The notes under the pieces were generated by a model. The model ran no database searches and was not told the origin of the DNA. It saw nothing but the letters and a program-made list of their open reading frames with translations. DNA of 52,926 bases, taken from Nocardia yamanashiensis NBRC 100130 (GTDB lineage: Bacteria > Actinomycetota > Actinomycetes > Mycobacteriales > Mycobacteriaceae). Below are positions 43,066-51,400 of this stretch, in pieces; within the stretch, counting starts at the first letter, position 1, and the number at the start of each line of letters is the position of its first letter. The stretch spans positions 1 to 52,926 of the forward strand of contig NZ_BDCD01000048.1 of the NCBI RefSeq assembly GCF_001613325.1. Reading direction: 5' to 3'. The translations under genes and the position numbers were made by a program.

Positions 43066-43156
43066 ACACATCTTCTCCCCGTGTGCGGGTGTCGATCGAG
43101 TCCGCCTGCAGTGAGGTCTTGTGAGCTGGAGCACAGTTCGTAACCAAGCCGTGTCC

Positions 43157-43189
43157 TATGCCACAGCATCATTGTTATGCTGTGGCATA
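43157..43189. promoter_or_regulatory. Perfect 13+7+13 bp palindrome in a divergent promoter
   Basis: TATGCCACAGCAT, spacer CATTGTT, ATGCTGTGGCATA: both 13-bp arms are exact. The half-sites are 20 bp apart centre to centre, two helical turns. The site lies in the 356-bp gene-free region (43015-43370) between the EspR-like and StrR-like genes. The geometry resembles StrR-type sites (9-11-9), but the sequence is not the StrR consensus; EspR-like binding is equally possible. TTGACA at 43224-43229 might be a -35 element for the StrR-like gene. The rest of the gap holds no gene I can support. Confidence 0.75.
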
Positions 43190-43370
43190 TCCGGAAGGGC
43201 GGGAGTGCGCCTGCTCTTCGGTTGACAGGGGCCTGAAAACCCAACCGCTCCTGTCTATTCGGGCTGATGCGCACCCAGCCGCACCCCTGCTGACGCGCAT
43301 CGAGTTTCTGCTGCATTCGAAAGGTGGACCAGTGGCGGCCTGCATATTCGTTGAGACTCGGCTGTGAACC

Positions 43371-44414
43371 ATGTCGTCGCCTACAGGAGAGTGGCTGAAC
43401 AGCATCGCATCCGGTCCGGTCGAGATGGTGCCGGTGCACCTGATAGTTCCTGGGACATCGCCCCGAGCGGCTTTCGAGCGCAGTGCGGAATACGTGCGCA
43501 TGCTCGTGGAGACCGATAACGCGCTGCCGCCGATCATCGTGCACCGCGCCACGATGGGCGTCATCGACGGCAACCTCCGCCTGCGTGCGGCGGTGGAGAT
43601 GTGCGAACGCAACATCGGCGTGCGGTTCTTCGATGGCAGCATCGAGGACGCGTTCGCCTTGTCGGTGTATGTCAATGTGCGGCACGGAGTTCCGTTGTCG
43701 CTGGCGGAGCGGAAGGCCGCGGCGGGCCGACTCGTTGTGACGCACCCCGAATGGTCGGATCGCTCGATCGCGGCGACGACCGGGCTGTCGCACAAAACGG
43801 TCAGCTCCGAGCGCCGTCGTGCAAGTGGGGAAAACGCGCAGTCGCACACGCGGTTGGGTAAGGACGGCAGGCTGCGGCCCGCCGATACGGCCGAGGGGCG
43901 CATGGCCGCGGCGGCGATTCTGCGTGAAAACCCCGGAGCCTCCCTGCGGCAGGTGTCCAAGATCGTCGGAATATCACCGGGGACGGTGCGTGACGTCCGC
44001 GAGCGATTGAAACGGGCCGAGCACCCGATACCGCAGGCGGTGCGAAACCGATTGGCTCCGAGTGCGTCTCGGGACGGCGGTGCGGCGAACACGGACGCGG
44101 TGGCGATCGCCGGCCAGGTCGAGGACCGCGGGGCGGCCGCCATTCCGATCCAGCACGTCCTGCTGCAGAACCTCCGCAACGACCCGGCGTTGAAATTCAA
44201 CGAACGCGGGCGACTGCTGCTGCGTAGCCTGGCCTCCTCGACCATCGAGGTCGGCCAGTGGATAAAGCTGACCGAGGATGCGCCGGAGCACTGCCGATCC
44301 TCGCTCGCCAAGCTGGCCAGGGCGAATGCCGAATCCTGGAGTGCGCTCGCGGTCCGCCTCGAAGTGCGGAGCGGAATCGGGTCCGAAGGCCGTGCCTCAC
44401 GGGCGAACGGCTGA
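43371..44414 (+). CDS. StrR/NovG-like ParB-type pathway activator
   Basis: A 347-residue DNA-binding protein. The N-terminal ParB/sulfiredoxin-like domain shows LPPIIVHRATMGVIDGNLRL and VRHGVPLSLAERKAAAGRLV, followed by an HTH in HPEWSDRSIAATTGLSHKTV; a second HTH-like unit (LRQVSKIVGISPGTVRDVRE) lies near 200. This order and wording match pathway-specific activators of antibiotic clusters such as StrR, NovG and Bbr rather than chromosome-partition ParB proteins. No ParA gene or parS site is present. It is followed by the enoyl-CoA hydratase, MFS, P450 and PKS genes on the same strand, so it probably switches on that cluster. No strong ribosome site precedes the ATG, so the start may differ slightly. 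Confidence 0.88.
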   Translation: MSSPTGEWLNSIASGPVEMVPVHLIVPGTSPRAAFERSAEYVRMLVETDNALPPIIVHRATMGVIDGNLRLRAAVEMCERNIGVRFFDGSIEDAFALSVYVNVRHGVPLSLAERKAAAGRLVVTHPEWSDRSIAATTGLSHKTVSSERRRASGENAQSHTRLGKDGRLRPADTAEGRMAAAAILRENPGASLRQVSKIVGISPGTVRDVRERLKRAEHPIPQAVRNRLAPSASRDGGAANTDAVAIAGQVEDRGAAAIPIQHVLLQNLRNDPALKFNERGRLLLRSLASSTIEVGQWIKLTEDAPEHCRSSLAKLARANAESWSALAVRLEVRSGIGSEGRASRANG

Positions 44415-44523
44415 CGCGCGGCGCCCGGCCTTGTTGCCGGTCCGAACTCCTCGATCTGGTCCACCACAGCCCTTTGTCGTTCTGGCGTACCGAATCAATG
44501 TTTCTATCAGGAGAGTTGCAGTT

Positions 44524-45363
44524 ATGAGCGAGCCAGTGGGTGCGGTCGACCGCCGTGCTCTGAGGGTCACCGTCGCCGACGAGGTGGCCGAAGTGACATT
44601 GCTGGGGCCAGGGAAACACAACGCGATGGGCCCGGACTTCTGGCGTGAACTACCCGAGGTCTTCGCCGAACTCGATGCCGATCCGGCGGTGCGCGCCGTG
44701 GTTGTCACCGGTTCGGGTTCGAATTTTTCGGTAGGACTGGATATTCCGGAGATGCGCGGCCTGTTCGACGTGGTGCTGGGTGAGCGCGCGCTGGCCGCTG
44801 CGCGCGCCGACCTGCATCGGGAGATCGTGCGCATGCAGGCATCCATCAATGCGGTCGCCGACTGCCGCAAGCCGGTGATCGCCGCCGTACACGGGGTGTG
44901 TTACGGAGGCGGCGTGGATCTCATTGCCGCGGCGGACATCCGGTACGCCTGCTCCGGCGCGAAATTCAGCGTTCGGGAGACGAGGATCGCGATAGTCGCC
45001 GATGTCGGTGCCCTGCAACGACTTCCCGCTCTCATCGGTGATGGGCATGTGCGCGAACTCGCGTTCACCGGCCGCGATATCGACGCCGCGCGGGCGCAGT
45101 CCATCGGTCTGGTCAACGACGTCTTCCCCGACCAGCGTTCGACACTGCGCGCAGCACGTGCCACCGCCCGGGAAATCGCCGGGAATCCACCCCTGGTGGT
45201 GCACGGCGTGAAAGAAGTGCTCGGGCGTCATCGGGCGGCCACGATCGACGAGGGTCTGCGGTACGTCGCGGCCTGGAATGCGGCGTTCCTGCCGTCCGAG
45301 GACCTGTCCGAAGCGTTGCGCGCGCTCGACGAAGGGCGTCCAGCACGGTTCACCGGGCAGTAG
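44524..45363 (+). CDS. Enoyl-CoA hydratase/isomerase, dienoyl-CoA isomerase-like
   Basis: A 279-residue crotonase-fold protein. Acyl-CoA oxyanion segments are SVGLDIPEM and HGVCYGGGVDLIAAADI; the acidic residues in SVRETRIAIVADVGALQRLP, notably the Asp in ADVG, match the Ech1-type delta-3,5/delta-2,4-dienoyl-CoA isomerases. It could shift or hydrate double bonds in a CoA- or carrier-bound polyketide or fatty precursor. The ATG at 44524 follows AGGAGA by nine bases. It lies 109 bp after the StrR-like gene, inside the presumed cluster. Ordinary beta-oxidation is the alternative. Confidence 0.87.
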   Translation: MSEPVGAVDRRALRVTVADEVAEVTLLGPGKHNAMGPDFWRELPEVFAELDADPAVRAVVVTGSGSNFSVGLDIPEMRGLFDVVLGERALAAARADLHREIVRMQASINAVADCRKPVIAAVHGVCYGGGVDLIAAADIRYACSGAKFSVRETRIAIVADVGALQRLPALIGDGHVRELAFTGRDIDAARAQSIGLVNDVFPDQRSTLRAARATAREIAGNPPLVVHGVKEVLGRHRAATIDEGLRYVAAWNAAFLPSEDLSEALRALDEGRPARFTGQ

Positions 45364-45423
45364 CCGTGGAACGAAAACATATGTGCGCTAGTCAGTTTGA
45401 GCCTCCGATGGGAGACTGTCGCG

Positions 45424-46941
45424 GTGTCCTCACCAGTTGAGCTGAACAAAGAGACATCCAGCGCCCCCGAGCGGGGGCTGGATGCGAACGTCCTGAAGAT
45501 CGCGCTGGTTCTCGTTCTCGGCACGATCATGGCCATCCTCGACATGACGGTCGTGAATGTCGCGTTGTCGACCTTCCAGCGGGAGTTCGATACGTCCTAC
45601 GCGATCGCGGCGTGGACGATGACCGGCTATACGCTCGCGCTGGCCGCGGTCATCCCGCTGGCGGGCTGGGCGGCCGATCGCTTCGGTGCGCGACGGCTCT
45701 ACCTGTTCGCGCTGTCGCTGTTCATCCTCGGCTCGGTGCTGTGCAGTCTCGCCTGGAATATCGAGTCGCTCATCGCTTTTCGCGTCGTACAGGGCTTCGG
45801 CGGCGGCATGATCATGCCGCTGGGCATGACGATCCTGACGCGGGCGGCCGGCCCGGACCGGATCGGCCGGGTAATGGCCATTCTCGGGATACCGATGCTG
45901 CTGGGCCCCATCTGCGGTCCGATCCTGGGCGGATGGCTGATCGGCTCGGCGAGCTGGCACTGGATCTTCCTCATCAACGTCCCGGTCGGCCTGCTGGCCA
46001 TCCTCGCCGGTGCGGTCGTGCTGCCCCGGGACGGGGCCTCCACGCGGGAGCCCTTCGACTTCCTGGGAATGGTGCTCGCTTCGCCGGGCCTGGGTCTGCT
46101 GCTGTTCGGCTTCTCGTCGATTCCCCAAGCGGGGACGGTGGTTTCGGCGCGGGTACTGGTTCCGATCGGGATCGGGGCCCTGCTCCTGATCGGGTTCGTC
46201 GTGCATGCGATCAGGGCGACGCACCCCCTGATCGACCTGAGCCTGTTCCGGAATCGGCAGCTGTTGCTGGCGGCGCTGATCATGCTGTTGTTCGGCGCGG
46301 CATTCTTCGGTTGCACACTGCTGATGCCCACCTACTACCTGCAACTGCGTGGGGAATCGACCCTGCGCACCGGTGTCCTGCTGATCCCGCAGGGCATCGG
46401 GGCGATGCTGGCGATGCCGGTGGCTGGGAAGCTGGCGGACCGAATCGGCGCGGGCCGGATCATCGTGGCCGGCATCGTGCTGCTCGCGATCGCCATGGCC
46501 TCGTTCACTCAGATCGGCTGGGACACGCCGTACGCGCAGATCATCGCCGGGCAACTCGTGATGGGAGCCGGCCTCGGCTGCACGATGATGCCCACCATGG
46601 GTGCTGCGTTGAAGACGCTGTCGCACGAGCAGACGGCCCGCGGATCGACGTTGATGAATATCGTCAATCAGGTCGCCGGTTCCATCGGAACCGCCACGAT
46701 TTCGATAACCCTGACCAAGCTGATCCAGCAGCACGAACTTGCCACGGCGGTCATCGCCGCCAGGTTGTCGCAGGGCCTGGCACCGGGACCGGCACTGCGT
46801 CCGGATCAAGTGGAATCGGGCATGCGGCAAGCAGGTGAGGCATTCGGGCACACCTATCTCGTCGGGCTTGGATTGATCGTCCTCGCACTTGTTCCGGCTG
46901 TGCTACTGGCCCGTCGGCCGGCCGCTGAAAGCAATGCTTGA
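45424..46941 (+). CDS. MFS exporter, DHA2 (EmrB/QacA) family
   Basis: A 505-residue transporter with about 14 membrane helices. Helix 1 contains LDMTVVNVALSTF, typical of the DHA2 drug:H+ antiporters, followed by GYTLALAAVIPLAGWAADRF with the motif A-like loop. In cluster context it probably exports the polyketide product and gives self-resistance. The start is GTG 45424 after GGGAG at a long spacing; a TTG at 45397 is possible. It is 60 bp after the isomerase gene and ends in its own terminator. Confidence 0.93.
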   Translation: MSSPVELNKETSSAPERGLDANVLKIALVLVLGTIMAILDMTVVNVALSTFQREFDTSYAIAAWTMTGYTLALAAVIPLAGWAADRFGARRLYLFALSLFILGSVLCSLAWNIESLIAFRVVQGFGGGMIMPLGMTILTRAAGPDRIGRVMAILGIPMLLGPICGPILGGWLIGSASWHWIFLINVPVGLLAILAGAVVLPRDGASTREPFDFLGMVLASPGLGLLLFGFSSIPQAGTVVSARVLVPIGIGALLLIGFVVHAIRATHPLIDLSLFRNRQLLLAALIMLLFGAAFFGCTLLMPTYYLQLRGESTLRTGVLLIPQGIGAMLAMPVAGKLADRIGAGRIIVAGIVLLAIAMASFTQIGWDTPYAQIIAGQLVMGAGLGCTMMPTMGAALKTLSHEQTARGSTLMNIVNQVAGSIGTATISITLTKLIQQHELATAVIAARLSQGLAPGPALRPDQVESGMRQAGEAFGHTYLVGLGLIVLALVPAVLLARRPAAESNA

Positions 46942-46961
46942 CAATTTCGGCTCGAATGCCC

Positions 46962-46997
46962 TGTGGCGTCACTCTTTCGAGTGGCGCCACATTTTTT
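46962..46997 (+). terminator. Intrinsic terminator of the MFS gene
   Basis: GTGGCGTCACTC, loop TTTC, GAGTGGCGCCAC, then A and TTTTTT: a 12-bp stem with one G-T pair, about 20 bp after the stop. It separates the StrR/isomerase/MFS unit from the P450. Confidence 0.9.
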
Positions 46998-47119
46998 CGT
47001 GCTGGGATCGCATTTCGTGCAGCGCGTAACGAAGCCATTCAATTGGTCTGGTGCACAACAGGATTCCGGCGGTAACGTGACGGTCTAGAACAACACGGTT
47101 CTTCGCTAGGAGTGTCGCC

Positions 47120-48337
47120 GTGACCGATGTATCCGAAGTTTCTTTCAACCCTTTCGCGCCTGGATTCACGGATGATCCGTATCCGCAATACGCCGCTCTG
47201 CGTACGGCAGTTCCAGCCTATGAACACGCACTCGGATTCTGGTTTCTCTCACGCTATTCGGATGTGCAAGCTCTTTTGCGCTCGAATGCTTCCGTGGATT
47301 TGAACAATCTCGGGCCGGGGCGTTATCGGCAGATGACCGAGCAGTTGTACGGCGAGGTCATGACCCCGCGCCTGGGCGGACTGTCGATGCTCGATCGCGA
47401 CGCGCCGGATCACACCAGACTGCGGAAGCTCGTGACGAAGGCGTTCACGCCCAGGGCCGTGGCCGGCCTGGAGTCCAAGATCCGGTCACTGGTTGAGGGG
47501 AAGCTCGATGCGATCGGCCGTGCCGGCCGGGGGGACGTAGTGGCCGACTTGGCCTTCCCGCTCCCATTCGAGGTGATCTCCGAGCTACTCGGTATGCCCG
47601 AGACCGATAACGACCGCGTCCGGGAGCTCTCCGGAGTGCTGGCGCGCTCGTTCGAGCCGGGGGTGACTCCGGACGCCATGTGTGAGATCGTCGCTGCGGA
47701 CACCGAGCTGGCCGAGATCATCGCGGCGGTTGTCGCGTGGAAGCGGAAGCATCCCGCCGACGACCTGATGTCGGAGCTCATCGTCGCCGAGGACGAAGGC
47801 GATGTGCTCAGCGATGCCGAATTGGTGGCGCAGGTGGAGCTCATCTATTTGGCGGGATACCACAATACGGTCAATATGATCGCGAATGGCGTGCATGCGC
47901 TGCTGCGGCATCCGGACCAACTGGAGCTGCTGCGGCGCGATAGCGATCTGATCGACAACGCGGTCGACGAATTGATGCGATTCGACACGCCGACACAGTT
48001 TTTGCGTCGAATCACGCTGGAGCCGTATCGAGTCGGTGACGTAGAGCTTGCCCCCGGTTCTTTCGTATTGTTGAGCATCGGTTCGGCGAATCGCGACGAA
48101 ACATTCTGGGGCGCAACAGCGGACACCGTGATCGTGAATCGTGAGAATGCGCGCGCGCACCTGTCGTTCGGTGCGGGTTCGCGTTTCTGCCTGGGATCGG
48201 CGCTCGCACGAATGGAGGCGAGAGCGGCGATCGGCGGCCTGGTGAACCGATTCCCGAAACTCGCCGCCGACGGCGACGTTCGGTGGAACGGCCGCATCAA
48301 TCTGCGTGGTCCGGAGTTTCTGCCGATCTCCGTCTGA
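47120..48337 (+). CDS. Cytochrome P450 with altered I-helix motif
   Basis: A 405-residue class I bacterial P450. The haem loop FGAGSRFCLGSALARME with Cys357 is intact and the K-helix ELMRF is present. The I-helix reads AGYHNT (245-250) where most members have AG(x)(D/E)TT: the acidic residue is His and the first Thr is Asn, while the second Thr stays. Such changes occur in P450s with unusual oxygen activation or substrates. The start is GTG 47120 after AGGAG. It has its own promoter region after the MFS terminator and lies 96 bp before the PKS, so it probably tailors the polyketide. Confidence 0.93.
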   Translation: MTDVSEVSFNPFAPGFTDDPYPQYAALRTAVPAYEHALGFWFLSRYSDVQALLRSNASVDLNNLGPGRYRQMTEQLYGEVMTPRLGGLSMLDRDAPDHTRLRKLVTKAFTPRAVAGLESKIRSLVEGKLDAIGRAGRGDVVADLAFPLPFEVISELLGMPETDNDRVRELSGVLARSFEPGVTPDAMCEIVAADTELAEIIAAVVAWKRKHPADDLMSELIVAEDEGDVLSDAELVAQVELIYLAGYHNTVNMIANGVHALLRHPDQLELLRRDSDLIDNAVDELMRFDTPTQFLRRITLEPYRVGDVELAPGSFVLLSIGSANRDETFWGATADTVIVNRENARAHLSFGAGSRFCLGSALARMEARAAIGGLVNRFPKLAADGDVRWNGRINLRGPEFLPISV

Positions 48338-48433
48338 CCCCCGGACGCCATTAGAGGTTCTTTTTGCCCGCGATCTCCCCAAGCCGCGGGTCGGTTCGTT
48401 GTGCGCCCGCTGCGGCGGGAAGGAGTTCGGAGC

Positions 48434-51400
48434 ATGATGCAGTCCAATCCCCATGGCGCGGAGGCGATCCGCGACATCGCGATCGTCGGTATCGCATGCC
48501 GGGTCCCCGGCGCGGACGATCACCGGACGTTCTGGAACCTGTTGCACGAAGGGCGGACCCGGGCGAAGGCATTGGACGCGGCCGCCTTCGACGCCGAGTT
48601 CTTCGATATTTCCCCGGCCGAAGCCGGGCGAATGGATCCGCAGCAACGACTCGCGCTGGAGCTGGGCTGGGAGGTCTGCGAGAGCGGCAGGCTTTCGGCC
48701 GACGAGCTGTGCGGAACCGGCGTCGGCGTGTTCATCGGCGTGATGGCGGACGACTACGCAGGACTCACGCGCGAGGCCGGCACGCCCAATCGGTTCACCA
48801 AGACGGGACTGGGCAGAAGTCTTGTCGCAAATCGGATCTCGCGCTTCATGGACTGGCACGGGCCGAGCCTGTCGATCGATACGGGCCAGTCGTCGTCCCT
48901 GGTCGCGGTCCACCTGGCGTGCGAGAGCCTGCGCCGCGGGGAATCGGAACTGGCTGTCGCCGGCGGTGTGCAACTCAACCTCGACACGTTCGGGGCCACC
49001 GTCATGTCCGAGTTCGGCGCGGTCTCGCCCGACGGCAAGGTATACGCCTTCGACAGCCGGGCCAACGGCACAGTACGAGGCGAGGGCGGTGCGCTGATCG
49101 CCCTCAAACCACTGGCGCGGGCCCTTGCCGACGAGGACGAGATCTTCGCGATCATCCGTGGCTCGGCGGTGAACAACGACGGTGCGACCGAGTCGGTCGC
49201 GGTGCCGAGCGCCGCCGCGCAGGAAGCGGTGATCCGCCAGGCGTGCCAGAACGCCGCGGTCGACCCCGGAGATATTCAGTACGTCGAATTGCACGGCACC
49301 GGAACGGTGGTCGGCGATCGCATCGAAGCCACCGCCCTGGCCGCGGCGTACGGTGCGCGACGGACGTCCGAGACGCCGCTGCTGGTCGGTTCGGTGAAAA
49401 CGAACCTGGGGCATCTCGAAGCGGCAGCCGGAATCGTCGGACTGCTCAAGGTTGCTCTGGCACTGCGTAATCAGACGATTCCGGCGAGCTTGAACTACGA
49501 GTCAGCCGCACTGGGACTGCCGATGGATCGATTGCGGGTAGTCGACAGCCTGTCGCTGTGGCAGGAGCAGCCGTGTGGCCGCCTCGCGGGAGTCAGCGCG
49601 TTCGGCATGGGCGGCACGAACGCTCACGTCATTCTCGCCGAAGCTCCCCCGCTCACCGAACGAGCTGCGGCACCGGTGATCTCACGCGGGGCGCCCCTGC
49701 CGTGGGTGTTCTCGGGGAAGACCCACGCGGCGTTGGCGGCCCAAGCCGAGCGGCTCGGCGCCTTCGTGGCAGCGACCGGCGCCTCCTGCGCGGATATCGC
49801 CGCGTCCCTGGCTGCGCGCAGTGTTTTCGATCACCGCGCTGTCGTATTCGGCACCGAGGACGCGGACATAGTGTCCTGTCTGGCGGCGGTTCGCGACGGG
49901 CAGCCGCGGCCGGGTGTGATCACCGGAGCAACGATCCCCGGCGGCACAGCACTGGTTTTCGCCGGCCAGGGCGCGCAGCGACTCGGCATGGGGCAGGAAC
50001 TGGCCGTCACGTTCCCCGGCTTCGCTGCGACGTTGGACGAAGTCGTCGCCGAACTCGATCGATGGCTGGATCGCCCACTGCGCGAAGTGATGTGGGGAGG
50101 CGACTCCGAGCTGCTCGATTCGACCTGCTACGCGCAACCCGCGCTCTTCGCGATCGAGGTGGCGCTGTTCGGCCTGCTGGTGTCGTGGGGCGTGCGCGTG
50201 GACGCTGTGGCCGGACATTCCGTGGGGGAGATCGCGGCGGCCTACGCGGCGGGGATGCTGTCGCTGCCGGACGCGGCGCGGCTGGTCGTGGCGCGGGGGC
50301 GCTCGATGCAGGCACTGCCGCCGGGCGGCGCCATGGCTGCGATCGAAGCCGACGCGGTCGAGGTTGGTGAATACCTCTCACCCGAACTCAGTCTGGCCGC
50401 GGTGAACGGACCGGCATCGGTGGTGATCTCAGGGGCTGCCGGCGCGGTGGACTCGGTAGCGTCGGCCTTCTCGGAAAAGGGGCGCAAGACAACGCGATTG
50501 CGGGTCTCGCACGCATTCCACTCCGCGTTGATGGAACCCATGTTGGCGGACTTCGCGGCGGAGATCGCGGACCTCACGGTGTCGCCACCCCGGATCCCGG
50601 TGGTGTCGACGATGACCGGGCAGCATGCCGGGGCAGAGTACGCCCAGCCCGGCTATTGGGTGGAGCACGTACGCCGCCCGGTGCTGTTCTCCGACGGCGT
50701 GGCCACCTTGGCCGCGGCCGGGGTGACGCGGTTCCTGGAAGTCGGCCCGGACACGACGCTGGCGGCGATGATCGCGCAGAGCGTCGATCCCGAGCACAGC
50801 CGGGTGATGGCCACCGCGCACCGTGAGTCCGGCGGGCCGGCCGCGCTGATCGCGGGGCTGGCGGAACTGTTCGTCGCGGGTGGGCCGGTGGATTGGCCAG
50901 CCGTCACCGCGGGCCACGGCGGCCGCCGGATATCGCTGCCGCCGTACCCGTTCCAGCGTCGGCGATTCTGGTTCGACGCTATGTCGGAGCAGCCGGTCCA
51001 CGCGCATCCCGAGCCTCGGATCCGATTCTCCGGGGAGAACGACGATCAACGGTACGCCACCTTGTTCGAGCTGGTACGCGAGCACACCGCCGCGCTGCTC
51101 GAATATCCGGCCGGTGAGGCCGTGCCATCGGACAGGTCGTTCAAGGCTCTCGGGTTCGATTCGCTCGGAGCGGTCCGGTTCCGCAACGCGCTCGCCACCG
51201 CGACCGGTCTGCGACTGCCGGCGAGCCTGATCTTCGACCATCCGACTCCCGGAGCACTGGCTCGATTTCTGGTGTCCGAGCTGAACACCGAACCAGATCA
51301 CGCGACGCGGCCGACACGGCGGGTGGCGGTGAGTTCCGACGAGCCGTTGGCGATCGTCGGCATGGCATGTCGTTATCCGGGTGGGGTGGACGGCCCGGCG

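Noticed and set aside
43371..44414. Plasmid or chromosome partition protein ParB
   Set aside because: There is no ParA or parS nearby, and the domain order and motif wording fit StrR-type activators.
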